A stretch of DNA of 64,000 nucleotides from Pseudomonadota bacterium (GTDB lineage Bacteria > Pseudomonadota > Alphaproteobacteria > Caulobacterales > Caulobacteraceae). A model generated the notes under the pieces. The model was given only the letters and a program-made list of their open reading frames with translations. It searched no databases and was not told the origin of the DNA. Positions 41,815 through 49,985 of the stretch are shown here, piece by piece; the first letter of the stretch is position 1, and each line of letters opens with the position of its first letter. A program made the translations under genes and the position numbers. The stretch spans positions 1 through 64,000 of the forward strand of contig JAEWDF010000115.1 in the NCBI GenBank assembly GCA_023390245.1. Reading direction: 5' to 3'.

Positions 41815-43206
41815 ATGCCCAAGACCCCGTCCAAGACCGGCCAGAAGATCGAGCAGGCTTTCGAAAAGGCGCTGGATCCGTTCGCCTCGGCGCTGAAGCG
41901 CGCCACGCGCACGCCCGGCGTCGACTCCCCTCCGCCCCCCGCCGGCAAGCCGGGCCTGAAGATCTCGCCCCTGGCCGTGCCCTTCCCGGCCATCCCGCCC
42001 ATCGGCGGGGTCGAGATCGCGACCGCGCGCGCCGGCTTCTACAAGCATGAGCGCGACGACCTGGTGGTGTTCCGCTTCGTCCGGGGGACCAGCTGCGCCG
42101 GCGTCTTCACCCGGCACAAGGTCGGCTCCGCGCCCGTGGACTGGTGCCGGAAGCACCTGGGCGGCGCCGAGGGCGGCAAGGACGTGCGCGCCCTGGTGGT
42201 CAACGCCGGCTGCGCCAACGCCTTCACCGGCAAGGCCGGCGCCGACGCCGCCCGACGCACCGCCTCGGAGGCCGCCAAGCGCTTCGGCTGCCGCCAGCGC
42301 GACGTCATGCTGGCCTCTACCGGGGTGATCGGCGTGGTGCTGGACGACCGGAAGATCGTCGCCAGGCTGCCCGAGATCGAGGCCGGGCTGGACGCCGACG
42401 TCCATCCCTCGGACCAGTGGGCCAGGGCCGGTCGCGGCATCATGACCACCGACACCTTCCCGAAGGGCGCCTACGCCGAGACGGAGATCGAGGGCTGCAA
42501 GGTCCGCGTCGCCGGGATCGCCAAGGGCTCCGGCATGATCGCGCCGGACATGGCCACCATGCTGGCCTTCATCGTCACCGACGCCGACATCCATCCCAAC
42601 GTCCTGCGGGCGCTGCTGGGCCTGCACGTGCGCACCACCTTCAACAGCGTCACCGTGGACGGCGACACCTCGACCAACGACACCTGCCTGCTGTTCGCCA
42701 CCGGGACCAGCGGCGCGCCGCGGATCGGCCGGGTGGGCGACCGACGGCTGAAGGGGTTCTCGGCGGCGCTGGACAAGGTGATGCTCGACCTGGCCCACCA
42801 GCTGGTGCGCGACGGCGAGGGCGCCACCAAATTCGTCAAGGTGACGGTGGATGGCGCCGCCAGCCCGGCCTCGGCGCGCAAGCTGGCCAAGTCGATCGCC
42901 GACAGCCCCCTGGTCAAGACCGCCATCGCCGGGGAGGACGCCAACTGGGGCCGCGTCGTCATGGCCGTCGGCAAGACCGAGGAACCGGTGGACCGCGACC
43001 GCCTGGCCATCCGCTTCGGCCCGCACCAGGCCGCCGTCGACGGCGCCCCGTCCCCGACCTATGACGAGGCGAAGATGAGCGCCTACATGAAGAATCCGGA
43101 GATCGACATCACCGTCGACGTCGGCTCGGGCCGCGCTTCGGCGACCGTCTGGACCTGCGACCTGACCAAGGGCTACATCGAGATCAACGGCGACTATCGC
43201 AGCTAA
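41815..43206 (+). CDS. argJ: Bifunctional glutamate N-acetyltransferase / amino-acid acetyltransferase ArgJ
   Basis: Transfers acetyl groups in the cyclic arginine pathway. The 463-residue precursor self-cleaves before the Thr in KGSGMIAPDMATMLAFIVTDA, giving alpha and beta chains. Other family segments are VNAGCANAFTG, DTFPKG and AGEDANWGRVVMAVG, and the protein ends YIEINGDYRS as usual. A non-conserved N-terminal extension of about 45 residues (Lys/Pro-rich) precedes the domain, and ATG at 41815 is the only early start. The TAA overlaps the ATG of the next gene (TAATG). Confidence 0.95.
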   Translation: MPKTPSKTGQKIEQAFEKALDPFASALKRATRTPGVDSPPPPAGKPGLKISPLAVPFPAIPPIGGVEIATARAGFYKHERDDLVVFRFVRGTSCAGVFTRHKVGSAPVDWCRKHLGGAEGGKDVRALVVNAGCANAFTGKAGADAARRTASEAAKRFGCRQRDVMLASTGVIGVVLDDRKIVARLPEIEAGLDADVHPSDQWARAGRGIMTTDTFPKGAYAETEIEGCKVRVAGIAKGSGMIAPDMATMLAFIVTDADIHPNVLRALLGLHVRTTFNSVTVDGDTSTNDTCLLFATGTSGAPRIGRVGDRRLKGFSAALDKVMLDLAHQLVRDGEGATKFVKVTVDGAASPASARKLAKSIADSPLVKTAIAGEDANWGRVVMAVGKTEEPVDRDRLAIRFGPHQAAVDGAPSPTYDEAKMSAYMKNPEIDITVDVGSGRASATVWTCDLTKGYIEINGDYRS

Positions 43207-43430
43207 TGGTCAAGCCGCCCGAAAAGCTGTTGCGACAGATGGCGAAGCGAGGCTGGACCGCCATTCTGATCGATGAGGCGCGAAGGAGCGGCCGGAGCTT
43301 CCCTGCGGCAAATCGGGAGACAGGCGGGTCGGCAACGCGCTATGTTCACCCTGTGACGGGTCGTTCGGTGGTGATCGACGATACGTCGGGAGAAGTGATC
43401 CATGTCGGCGGCGACGGTTTCATCTACTGA
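43206..43430 (+). CDS. Small protein resembling a colicin E5-type ribonuclease toxin domain
   Basis: The 74-residue protein has no signal peptide. GWTAILIDEARRSGR (about 16-30), a TGG-x-ATRYVHP segment (39-49) and [19 protein letters not shown] (51-69) match, in order, the layout I recall for colicin E5-like tRNase domains: GW at a first helix, a Thr/Gly-Gly-Ala-Thr turn, then paired strands with VV.D..TGE.IHV. It is only the catalytic-size unit, without delivery domains. Its base composition is visibly less GC-rich than the flanking genes, with codons rare in argJ and mutT, which suggests transfer. It is coupled to argJ by TAATG and overlaps the next gene by 29 bp. Ribonuclease activity is inference. 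Confidence 0.6.
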   Translation: MVKPPEKLLRQMAKRGWTAILIDEARRSGRSFPAANRETGGSATRYVHPVTGRSVVIDDTSGEVIHVGGDGFIY

Positions 43431-43686
43431 CTGGACGGAGGTCCATGTCCGCATCCTCGATGAGGCGGTCGATGTCTGGCGGCCGGTGAAGGCCCATCCC
43501 ATCAGCGAGCACGTGTTCCGCCTGTCCGGCGATCCGGCGCCCGAGGACGAGCAATGGGCCTTCGCGCCTGGAGACGAAGTGGTCGTGGAGCGTCGGCGGG
43601 CGGACCAGGGGTCCGTGCTGGTGGCCGTGGCCCGCGCCCTGGACCTGGATGAGCGCTCCAGCCAATGGCGGCGGAAGGCGGGGTGA
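43402..43686 (+). CDS. Small acidic-basic protein, predicted antitoxin/immunity partner
   Basis: I do not recognise a named family. The 94-residue soluble protein has the pattern [21 protein letters not shown] (11-31), then [28 protein letters not shown] (38-65) and LVAVARA, which looks like a small all-beta barrel. Its ATG at 43402 has GGGAG about 9 bp upstream inside the previous gene, so the two are tightly coupled, the usual order for a toxin and its cognate inhibitor. It could equally be an unrelated small protein; context is the only evidence for an antitoxin role. Confidence 0.55.
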   Translation: MSAATVSSTDWTEVHVRILDEAVDVWRPVKAHPISEHVFRLSGDPAPEDEQWAFAPGDEVVVERRRADQGSVLVAVARALDLDERSSQWRRKAG

Positions 43687-44096
43687 GCCAGGCGTCGCTC
43701 CCCACCGTCCTGGTCGTCGCCGTCGCCCTGATCGACGTGGACGGCCGCGTGCTGATCGCCAAGCGGCCCGAGGGCAAGGCGCTGGCGGGCCTGTGGGAAT
43801 TCCCCGGCGGCAAGGTCGAGCCCGGCGAGCGGCCCGAGCAGGCGCTGATCCGCGAACTGCGCGAGGAATTGGGCATAGAGGTCAGCGAGAGCTGCCTGGC
43901 GCCGTTCGTCTTCGCCAGCCACGCTTACGATTCCTTTCACCTGTTGATGCCACTGTACCTGTGCCGGCGCTGGTCCGGCGTGGTCGCCGCGCGCGAGCAC
44001 GCCAGCCTGGCCTGGGTGAAGCCGAACCGGCTGTCGGACTATCCCATGCCGCCCGCCGACGAGCCGCTGGTCGCCTGGCTGCGCGACCTGCTCTGA
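43683..44096 (+). CDS. mutT: Nudix hydrolase, MutT-type 8-oxo-dGTP diphosphatase
   Basis: Removes oxidised nucleotides from the dNTP pool. The 137-residue protein has a perfect Nudix box, G(x5)E(x7)REUxEExGU, in [20 protein letters not shown] followed by ELGI, and the LWEFPGGK segment of MutT proteins. I chose the GTG at 43683, which overlaps the stop of the preceding gene (GTGA) and has GGAAGGCGGG upstream; the ATG at 43665 is the alternative. It is the last gene of the argJ-led run. Confidence 0.9.
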   Translation: MSQASLPTVLVVAVALIDVDGRVLIAKRPEGKALAGLWEFPGGKVEPGERPEQALIRELREELGIEVSESCLAPFVFASHAYDSFHLLMPLYLCRRWSGVVAAREHASLAWVKPNRLSDYPMPPADEPLVAWLRDLL

Positions 44097-44121
44097 CCCA
44101 CCGCCGACCAGGGAGGCCGGC

Positions 44122-44298
44122 ATGAGACGCATCATCGGCCGGTTCCTGCGCGACGAGGGCGGCGCCACGGCGATCGAATACGGGCTGATCGCCGCCCTGA
44201 TCTTCCTGGCGATCACCACCGCCCTCTACGCCTTCGCCGGATCGGCCGACAGCCTATACGCCCGCATCATGCAGCGCATCGCCGAGGCGCTGGCCTAG
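44122..44298 (+). CDS. Flp/Fap-type prepilin
   Basis: The 58-residue protein (MRRIIGRFLRDEGGATAIEY and a hydrophobic helix) is a type IVb (Flp) pilin precursor. Cleavage is expected at G14/A15, leaving E19 as Glu5 and Y20 in the mature pilin. A GGAGG ribosome-binding site lies 5-6 bp upstream of the ATG. No tad, cpa, prepilin peptidase or secretin gene is in the window, so the pilin is encoded away from its assembly genes. It converges with the methyltransferase gene and overlaps its stop by 4 bp. Confidence 0.9.
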   Translation: MRRIIGRFLRDEGGATAIEYGLIAALIFLAITTALYAFAGSADSLYARIMQRIAEALA

Positions 44299-45188
44299 TC
44301 CTCCTCGCCGGTCCGCTCCTTCACCCCGAGCGCGTCCGCCAACCGCATCTTGGCCGAACCGCGCGGCAGCGGCTTCTGCTGGCTTTCGTGCGGCCGCCAG
44401 CCAGCCAGGTGGATGATCTCGAAGGTCGCCGGCAGGCGGCCGTCGGCTTCGCCGTGGCGTTCGGCGTAGAGGGCGGCGGCGCGGGCGACCACGGCGCGGC
44501 TCAGCGGCCGGACCTGGCCGGCCAGGCCGTTCGTCTCGCCCATGGCGCGCAGGTCCCGGACCAGGGCGAACAGGTCGGGGTAGCGCACGGTGAAGCGGTC
44601 GACATCCGTCACCGGCAGGGCGAACCCCGCCCGCTGCAACAGGCCCGCCCCATCGAAACCGTCCGCGAAGGGCGAGACCCGGGCCTGGGCGCCGCCGCGT
44701 TCGGCCAGTTCCGCCTCGGTCAGCACGCCGCGCAACTCCTTCAGCGTGCCGGCGCCGAACAGAGAACCGATGAACAGGCCGTCCGGCTTCAACGCCCGCC
44801 GGATCTGGGCCAGGGCGCCCGGCAGGTCGTTGGCCCAGTGCAGGCTGAGCAGCGAGACGATCAGGTCGGTCGAGCCGTCCTCCAGCGGCAGGGCCGCCGC
44901 GCCCGGCGCGGCGCGCTCGGCGATCGAGGTCGGGGTCCGCACCGGGCCGATCCGCGCGGCCGCGTCGCTGGCCGTTGCGGCCCGGGCGAACGAGCCGGAA
45001 TGCGCCGACAGGTCGACCGCGACGGGAAAGTCGCGCAGGATGGCCTCCAGGCTGCCGGCCGCGTTCTCGGCCGCCCGGACGTGCAGGAAGTCCGCGTCCC
45101 GGAAACGGCGGGCCGAGCGCGCCAGGCGGGCGGCGCGGCGGCGGGCGTCGAAGATCTGGGGCGGGCCGGAAGAGGAGGGGGCGGTCAT
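44295..45188 (-). CDS. SAM-dependent methyltransferase, BioC/NDUFAF5-like
   Basis: The 297-residue class I methyltransferase has a glycine-poor motif I region (VAVDLSAHSGSFARA), then ALPLEDGSTDLIVSLLSLHWANDLPGALAQIRRALKPDGLFIGSLFG, the DLxxSxxxLHWVNDLP pattern typical of NDUFAF5/BioC-like proteins. Possible roles are arginine hydroxylation/assembly of respiratory complex I or malonyl-ACP methylation; there are no bio genes nearby. The ATG at 45186-45188 shares bases with the comF ATG on the other strand. Confidence 0.8.
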   Translation of the reverse strand: MTAPSSSGPPQIFDARRRAARLARSARRFRDADFLHVRAAENAAGSLEAILRDFPVAVDLSAHSGSFARAATASDAAARIGPVRTPTSIAERAAPGAAALPLEDGSTDLIVSLLSLHWANDLPGALAQIRRALKPDGLFIGSLFGAGTLKELRGVLTEAELAERGGAQARVSPFADGFDGAGLLQRAGFALPVTDVDRFTVRYPDLFALVRDLRAMGETNGLAGQVRPLSRAVVARAAALYAERHGEADGRLPATFEIIHLAGWRPHESQQKPLPRGSAKMRLADALGVKERTGEED

Positions 45189-45993
45189 GGACGCACAGGA
45201 TGGGGTCTGGCGCGCGACCTGGAAAGGGGCGGCGCGGCGACTTCGCGGCCTCGGCCTGGACCTGGGGCGCGGCGCGGCCGACCTGATCCTGCCGCCCATG
45301 GCGCATGACAGCCGCGAGGCCGCGGCGGCGGCCGGCCTGACGCCCGACGCCTGGAGCCGCATCGTCTTCCTGGAGGCGCCGGTGTGCGACGGCTGCGGCG
45401 CGGCCTTCGAATTCGACGGCGGCGACTTCGCCTCGGAGCGATGCGCCGCCTGCCTGACCCGGCCCCATGTCTTCGCCCGCGCCCGCGCCGCCTGCGTCTA
45501 TGACGAGGCCTCGCGCGGCCTGATCCTGCGCTACAAGCACGGCGACCAGCAGCAGTTCGCGCCGCTGTTCGCCCGCTGGATCGGCCGGGCCGCCGCAGAG
45601 CTGCTGGCCGAGGCGGACGCGGTCGCGCCCGTGCCGCTGCATCCCTTCCGCCTGCTGTCGCGCCGGTTCAACCAGGCGGCCGAGATCGCCCGGCCGCTGG
45701 CCCGCGCCGCACGGCTCGACTACGTTCCGGACGCCCTGGTCCGCCGGGCCCACACCGAAAGCCAGGGCGGCAAGAGCCGGCGCGGGCGCCGGCTGAACGT
45801 GCGAAAGGTCTTCGCCGTGACCGAGGCGGGACGGCGCCGGATCAAGGGTCGGCGCATCCTTCTGGTCGACGACGTGTTGACCACCGGCGCGACCGGAGAG
45901 GCCTGCGCCCGCGCCCTGCTCGACGCCGGCGCGCGGACGGTCGACCTGGCCGTGATCGCACGGGTGCGAAACGCCCGTGAAGTCATTATGTAA
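45187..45993 (+). CDS. comF: ComF family protein (phosphoribosyltransferase-like)
   Basis: Cytosolic protein linked to competence and DNA uptake in other bacteria. The 268-residue protein has an N-terminal zinc-finger-like part with two CxxC pairs (APVCDGCGAAF and SERCAACLT) and a C-terminal phosphoribosyltransferase fold with VPLHPFRLLSRRFNQAAEIA and the PRPP loop ILLVDDVLTTGATG. The ATG at 45187 has GGAGG about 8 bp upstream and precedes the DLILPP segment usual near ComF N-termini. It is divergent from the methyltransferase with no gap. Confidence 0.88.
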   Translation: MDAQDGVWRATWKGAARRLRGLGLDLGRGAADLILPPMAHDSREAAAAAGLTPDAWSRIVFLEAPVCDGCGAAFEFDGGDFASERCAACLTRPHVFARARAACVYDEASRGLILRYKHGDQQQFAPLFARWIGRAAAELLAEADAVAPVPLHPFRLLSRRFNQAAEIARPLARAARLDYVPDALVRRAHTESQGGKSRRGRRLNVRKVFAVTEAGRRRIKGRRILLVDDVLTTGATGEACARALLDAGARTVDLAVIARVRNAREVIM

Positions 45994-46018
45994 GCCCTAA
46001 TGCTCGCCGTCTTAGGGC
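45994..46018 (+). other. Stem-loop between comF and grxC
   Basis: A perfect 7-bp stem GCCCTAA (45994-46000) / TTAGGGC (46012-46018) with an 11-nt loop starts directly after the comF stop. It has no T-run and lies in the 83-bp gap before grxC. It may be an attenuator or processing site. Confidence 0.45.
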
Positions 46019-46076
46019 GCCCAAATACCGGCGCGCGGCGTTCGTCCCGCGCGTCCTTCTGACCTGGAGACCTGAT

Positions 46077-46334
46077 TTGGCCGACGTCGTCATCTACACC
46101 AAGCCCGGATGCCCCTACTGCTTCAGCGCCCTGGCGCTGCTGAAGAAGAAGGGCGCGACCTATACCGAGATCGTCGCCTCCAACGACCCGGCGAAGAAGG
46201 CCGAGATGGTCGAACGTTCCGGCGGACGGATGACCTTTCCGCAGATCTTCATCGACGGACGGCACGTCGGGGGCTCCGACGACATCCACGCCCTGGACCG
46301 CGAGGGCCGGCTGGACCCGCTGCTGGCGGCCTGA
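46077..46334 (+). CDS. grxC: Glutaredoxin 3 (GrxC)
   Basis: Small dithiol glutaredoxin of 85 residues that uses glutathione to reduce disulfides, including that of ribonucleotide reductase. The active site is CPYC (C12/C15), and TFPQIFIDGRHVGGSDDI is the glutathione-binding TVP-like and GG region. The start is a TTG at 46077 that gives MADVVIYTKPGCPYC; GGAGA lies upstream. It forms a run with the nitrilase and DUF1178 genes. Confidence 0.95.
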   Translation: MADVVIYTKPGCPYCFSALALLKKKGATYTEIVASNDPAKKAEMVERSGGRMTFPQIFIDGRHVGGSDDIHALDREGRLDPLLAA

Positions 46335-46337
46335 GGC

Positions 46338-47177
46338 GTGGGCGGCGCCCTGGACATCGCCCTGATCCAGACCCGCACGCCGGCGACGGCCGAGGGCGGG
46401 CTGGACCATGTCGCGCCGCTGATCCGCGAGGCGGCGGCGGGCGGGGCGAAATTCGTCCTGACGCCCGAGGGGACCAATCGGCTGGAGCAACGCCGCGACC
46501 GCCGCGAGGCGGCCCTGGCCGGCGAGGACGAGGATGTCGCCGTCCTGGGCTTGCGCCGGCTGGCGGCGGAACTGGGGATCTGGCTGCTGATCGGCTCGGC
46601 CCTTGTGCGCTCGGGTCGCGAAGGCGACGACCGGGCGGCCAACCGGTCCCTGCTGATCGACGACCGGGGCGGAATCGCCGCCCGTTACGACAAGCTGCAT
46701 GTCTTCGATGTCGACCTGCCGAACGGCGAGCGGTACCGCGAGAGCGCCACGGTGCGGCCGGGCGACGCCGCCGTCGCCGCCGACACCCCCTGGGGCCGGC
46801 TGGGCCTGACCATCTGCTACGATATCCGCTTTCCCCATCTGTATCGCCAGCTGGCCCAGGCCGGGGCCGCGATGATCGCCGTCCCCGCCGCCTTCACCGC
46901 CCCGACGGGCGAGGCGCACTGGGAGACGCTGCTGCGCGCCCGCGCCATCGAGACGGGCGCCTTCGTCCTGGCCCCGGCCCAGGGCGGGCTGCACGAGGAC
47001 GGCCGTCGGACCTGGGGCCGGTCGACCGTCGTCGCCCCCTGGGGCGAGATCGTCGCCCGCGCCGATCACGACGCCCCTTGCGTTCTTCCCGCGAAGCTGG
47101 ACATGGAGGCGGTCGCCAAGGCCCGAGCGGCCATACCGTCCCTGACCCACGATCGCGATTTCGCGCCCGCCCGATGA
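46338..47177 (+). CDS. Carbon-nitrogen hydrolase (Nit1/Nit2-type amidase)
   Basis: The 279-residue nitrilase-superfamily enzyme has the Glu-Lys-Cys triad E44 (TPEGTN), K119 (YDKLHVFD) and C160 (TICYDIRFP). The sequence RYDKLHVFDVDLPNGERYRES fits Nit1/Nit2-type omega-amidases or deaminated-glutathione amidases. The start is a GTG at 46338, 3 bp after grxC. It overlaps the DUF1178 gene by 4 bp (ATGA), so the three genes are one unit, possibly in glutathione repair. Confidence 0.9.
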   Translation: MGGALDIALIQTRTPATAEGGLDHVAPLIREAAAGGAKFVLTPEGTNRLEQRRDRREAALAGEDEDVAVLGLRRLAAELGIWLLIGSALVRSGREGDDRAANRSLLIDDRGGIAARYDKLHVFDVDLPNGERYRESATVRPGDAAVAADTPWGRLGLTICYDIRFPHLYRQLAQAGAAMIAVPAAFTAPTGEAHWETLLRARAIETGAFVLAPAQGGLHEDGRRTWGRSTVVAPWGEIVARADHDAPCVLPAKLDMEAVAKARAAIPSLTHDRDFAPAR

Positions 47178-47608
47178 TCCGCTACGCCCTCAACTGCGAT
47201 CAAGGCCATGGCTTCGAGGCCTGGTTCGGCTCCTCCGTCGACTATGACGACCAGGCGTCGCGCGGCCTGGTGGAATGTCCCTTCTGCGGCTCCCGTTCGG
47301 TCGAGAAGGCGGTCATGGCCCCGGCCGTCGGCGGGACGAAGCGGGCCGCGCCGGCCCCCGAGGCCATGCAGAAGATGCAGGCGATGATGATGGACGCGGC
47401 CCGCGAGGTCCGCGCCCATGTCGAGGCCAACTTCGACTATGTCGGCGACGCCTTCGCCCGCGAGGCCCGCGACATCCACGAGGGCCGGTCCGAAAAGCGC
47501 GAGATCTATGGCGAGGCGACCCCCGCCGAGGTCCGCAAGCTGAAGGAGGACGGGGTGCCGGTCGCCCCGCTGCCGGGCCCGCCGCCCGACAAGTCCAGGG
47601 CCAACTGA
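47174..47608 (+). CDS. DUF1178 family protein
   Basis: The 144-residue protein begins MIRYALNCDQGHGFEAWFGSS and has a CPFCGS pair, so the N-terminal part (Cys8, His, CxxC) probably binds zinc. The rest includes the conserved GDAFAREARDIHEGRSEKREIYGEA segment of DUF1178. Function is unknown; the family is often found next to grxC and a nitrilase in alphaproteobacteria, as here. The ATG overlaps the nitrilase stop. Confidence 0.92.
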   Translation: MIRYALNCDQGHGFEAWFGSSVDYDDQASRGLVECPFCGSRSVEKAVMAPAVGGTKRAAPAPEAMQKMQAMMMDAAREVRAHVEANFDYVGDAFAREARDIHEGRSEKREIYGEATPAEVRKLKEDGVPVAPLPGPPPDKSRAN

Positions 47609-47610
47609 CC

Positions 47611-48429
47611 ATGGCCGAGGAGGAGCGGTACGAGGAGTTCGCGCCGCCGGCCGCGCTGCGCCCCTTCGTCCGCACGGTCTGGACCTACGCCGCGCCGCGG
47701 CCGACATCGGTGGTCCAGCGCATCGCCCCGGACGGCTGCCCGGAGCTGATCTTCGACATCGGCTCTCCCTATGAGGAGCAGGACGGGACGGGCGGCTGGC
47801 GCCTGCAGCCGCCCGCGATCTTCGCCGGCCAGATGACCCGGCCGATGGCGTTGAGGCCCACGGGCGCGACCGAGCTGGTCGCCGTCCGTTTCGAGCCGGA
47901 CGGCGCGCGCGACTGGCTGGGCCGGCCGCTGACCGAGGCCACGGACCGGCGGCTGGACATGACCGCCCGCCTGGCGGGATTCCGCGCGCCGGCCAGCCAG
48001 CCGGTCGTGCAGGTCGAGCGGTTCGTCGCCTGGCTGGAGGCCCAGAGGGACGCCGGGGACTGGCGCATCGACCCCCTGGTGCGCGCCGAGGTCGAGGCCG
48101 CCGCCTCGGATGCGCCGCCTCCGCGGCGGACGCCGGCCGAACGGCGCGCGTTGCAGCGCCGCTTCGCCGATCGCGTGGGCGTCCCGCCCCGCCTGCTACG
48201 CTCCACCTTCCGTTTCCGGCGAGTGTTCGACCACGCGGCCGATCCCGCGCAGGCGCAGGGCTGGCTGGCCGCGGGGCTGGAGGCCGGCTATTTCGACCAG
48301 CCGCAGATGGCGCGCGACTTCCGCCGCTTCCTGGGCTGCACCGCCACCGAATGGGCGCGCGAACAGCACGCCCTGGCCCGCGCCATCGCGTCGCAAACCT
48401 ACAAGCCGGAGCCCGCCCCGGCGGCCTAG
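47611..48429 (+). CDS. AraC-family transcriptional regulator
   Basis: The 272-residue protein has an N-terminal sensing domain of the DUF6597 type (YEEFAPPAALRPFVRTVWTYAAP, RIAPDGCPELIFDIG, FAGQMTRPMALRP) and a C-terminal AraC helix-turn-helix domain (about 180-255; FADRVGVPPRLLRSTFRFRR and DQPQMARDFRRFLGCTATEW). It starts 2 bp after DUF1178. The likely target is the adjacent small DUF6265 gene or a distant locus; no operator is visible. Confidence 0.88.
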   Translation: MAEEERYEEFAPPAALRPFVRTVWTYAAPRPTSVVQRIAPDGCPELIFDIGSPYEEQDGTGGWRLQPPAIFAGQMTRPMALRPTGATELVAVRFEPDGARDWLGRPLTEATDRRLDMTARLAGFRAPASQPVVQVERFVAWLEAQRDAGDWRIDPLVRAEVEAAASDAPPPRRTPAERRALQRRFADRVGVPPRLLRSTFRFRRVFDHAADPAQAQGWLAAGLEAGYFDQPQMARDFRRFLGCTATEWAREQHALARAIASQTYKPEPAPAA

Positions 48430-48459
48430 CGTCGCCGTCGAGATGGAGGGAGACCGACG

Positions 48460-48924
48460 ATGCTGACCGCCCTGATGATGACCGCCGCCCTGCAGGCGGA
48501 CCTGCGTCCGAACCTGGACTGGATGGCCGGCTACTGGCTGGCGTGCGACCCGGGTCGCGAGGTTTCCGAGGTCTGGACCGACCCGCGCCTGGGCCTGATG
48601 ACGGGCATGACGGTGACCGTGCGCGGCGACCGGGTCGGCTTCGAGCAGTCGCGCATCGCCGCCTCGGGCCCCGCCTCCGACGCGCCCCTGGCCTATTTCG
48701 CCCAGCCCGACGGCGCGCCCGCGACCGTCTTCCTGGTCGTCGCCTCAGCCCCGGGCCGCGTGGTCTTCGAACAGGCGGCCGATGACGACTTCCCCAAGCG
48801 CATCCTCTATGAAAGGGACGGCGACGCCCTGAACGCCCGGATCGAGGGCGAGATCGCAGGGGAGACGAGGACGGTCGAATGGCGATTCCGGAAGGCGGAT
48901 CTGAACGCGCGCTGTCCGGCCTGA
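48460..48924 (+). CDS. DUF6265 family protein
   Basis: The 154-residue protein opens with a short hydrophobic stretch and then follows the DUF6265 pattern: LDWMAGYWLACDPGREVSEVWTDPRLGLMTGMTVTV, FEQSRIAA, APLAYFAQPDGAPATVF and DDFPKRILYERDGDALNARIEG. The fold is a predicted lipocalin-like beta barrel of unknown ligand. A cleaved signal peptide is doubtful because the leader (MLTALMMTAALQA) is short. It overlaps the next gene by 46 bp. Confidence 0.8.
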   Translation: MLTALMMTAALQADLRPNLDWMAGYWLACDPGREVSEVWTDPRLGLMTGMTVTVRGDRVGFEQSRIAASGPASDAPLAYFAQPDGAPATVFLVVASAPGRVVFEQAADDDFPKRILYERDGDALNARIEGEIAGETRTVEWRFRKADLNARCPA

Positions 48925-49439
48925 ACGCGACGGGTCCGGACACGCCCGGCCTGGACTGGCGGCCCATGCGGCCGGACGACATCGACGCCGTAGTCGAGGT
49001 CGCGCGCCTGTCCTTCCCGAACCACCCCGAGGACCGCGCCTGTTTCGAGAACCGGCTGGCGCTCTATCCGCGAGGCTGCTTCGTCCTGGCGGACGGCGGC
49101 CCGGCGAAAGGATATCTGATCGCCTATCCCTGGCGCGCGGACGCCGCTCCCGCGCTGAACAGCCTGATCGAGGGCCTGCCGGCGGACGCCTCGGTCGTCT
49201 ATCTGCACGATCTGGCCCTGCATCCCCGGGCGCGGGGCGGCGGAGCGGCCGGCGCGATCGTCGAACGCCTGGCGGCCCAGGCGGCCGGAGACGGCTGGCC
49301 CGCCGTCGCCCTGGTCGCCGTCAACGACGCGGCCGCCTTCTGGACGCGCCACGGCTTCGAGGCGCGCGATCCGCCGGGCATGGCCGGCAAGCTGGCCAGC
49401 TATGGCGGCGAGGCGCGCTACATGGTCCGGCGGCTATAG
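48879..49439 (+). CDS. GNAT-family N-acetyltransferase
   Basis: The 186-residue protein has a GNAT core: VVYLHDLALHPRARGGGAAGAIVERLAAQA contains motif A (R/Q-x-x-G-x-G/A) and AAFWTRHGFEARD motif B. The substrate is unknown. The ATG at 48879 gives a 46-bp overlap with the DUF6265 gene; the ATG at 48966 (MRPDDIDAVVEV) would avoid it and fits the usual GNAT N-terminus. GAGG 8 bp before 48879 leaves both open. Confidence 0.82.
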   Translation: MAIPEGGSERALSGLNATGPDTPGLDWRPMRPDDIDAVVEVARLSFPNHPEDRACFENRLALYPRGCFVLADGGPAKGYLIAYPWRADAAPALNSLIEGLPADASVVYLHDLALHPRARGGGAAGAIVERLAAQAAGDGWPAVALVAVNDAAAFWTRHGFEARDPPGMAGKLASYGGEARYMVRRL

Positions 49440-49448
49440 CCGCCGTCG

Positions 49449-49985
49449 TCAGCGCAGGCCCAGTCTCTCGCGCACGAAAGCGACGCGCGCCGCGACCGGC
49501 GCCTTGGGCAGTTCGATCAGTTCGTAGCCGTATCGCGGATAGACCTCGGCCATGGCGGCGTGGGTGCGTCGGGCCTCGTCCAGGTCCTGACGGCGTTCGG
49601 CGTCGGGGCCGAAGATCTCCGGCCAGACCGGGGCGATGAAGACGAAGGGCGCATAGCGGAGCGCCCGCGCCGCCCGGTCGAAATGCGGCGGGACCGATAG
49701 GCCGCACAGGATCAGATAGCCGACCGCGTCGGGCGCGCCGCGGTCGTGGACGACGGGTTCGGCGCTTGCCGCGCTGCGGGCGTGCGCCTCGATGTCGCGG
49801 TCTAGCATCAGTTCGGCGAACAGGGCGCGGTCGCGCCACGGCAGGGCCTGGCCGTCGATGGCCTGCTGGCGGCGGATCACCGCGCGGCCGGCTTCCGGCT
49901 CCGTGGCCAGGCCGGCGTCGGCCAGGGCCTCGACCAGGCTGGTCTTGCCCGAGCCGGGACCGCCGGTGACGATCACCCCAGTCAT
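49449..49985 (-). CDS. AAA_28-type ATP-binding protein
   Basis: The 178-residue P-loop protein has Walker A GGPGSGKT (8-15), then [31 protein letters not shown] and [14 protein letters not shown], which follow the AAA_28 (NadR-like kinase) pattern; the C-terminal [20 protein letters not shown] is also typical. Some relatives are nucleotide kinases; the substrate is unknown. Its ATG overlaps the ubiG stop (ATGA), so the two genes form an operon. Confidence 0.8.
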   Translation of the reverse strand: MTGVIVTGGPGSGKTSLVEALADAGLATEPEAGRAVIRRQQAIDGQALPWRDRALFAELMLDRDIEAHARSAASAEPVVHDRGAPDAVGYLILCGLSVPPHFDRAARALRYAPFVFIAPVWPEIFGPDAERRQDLDEARRTHAAMAEVYPRYGYELIELPKAPVAARVAFVRERLGLR

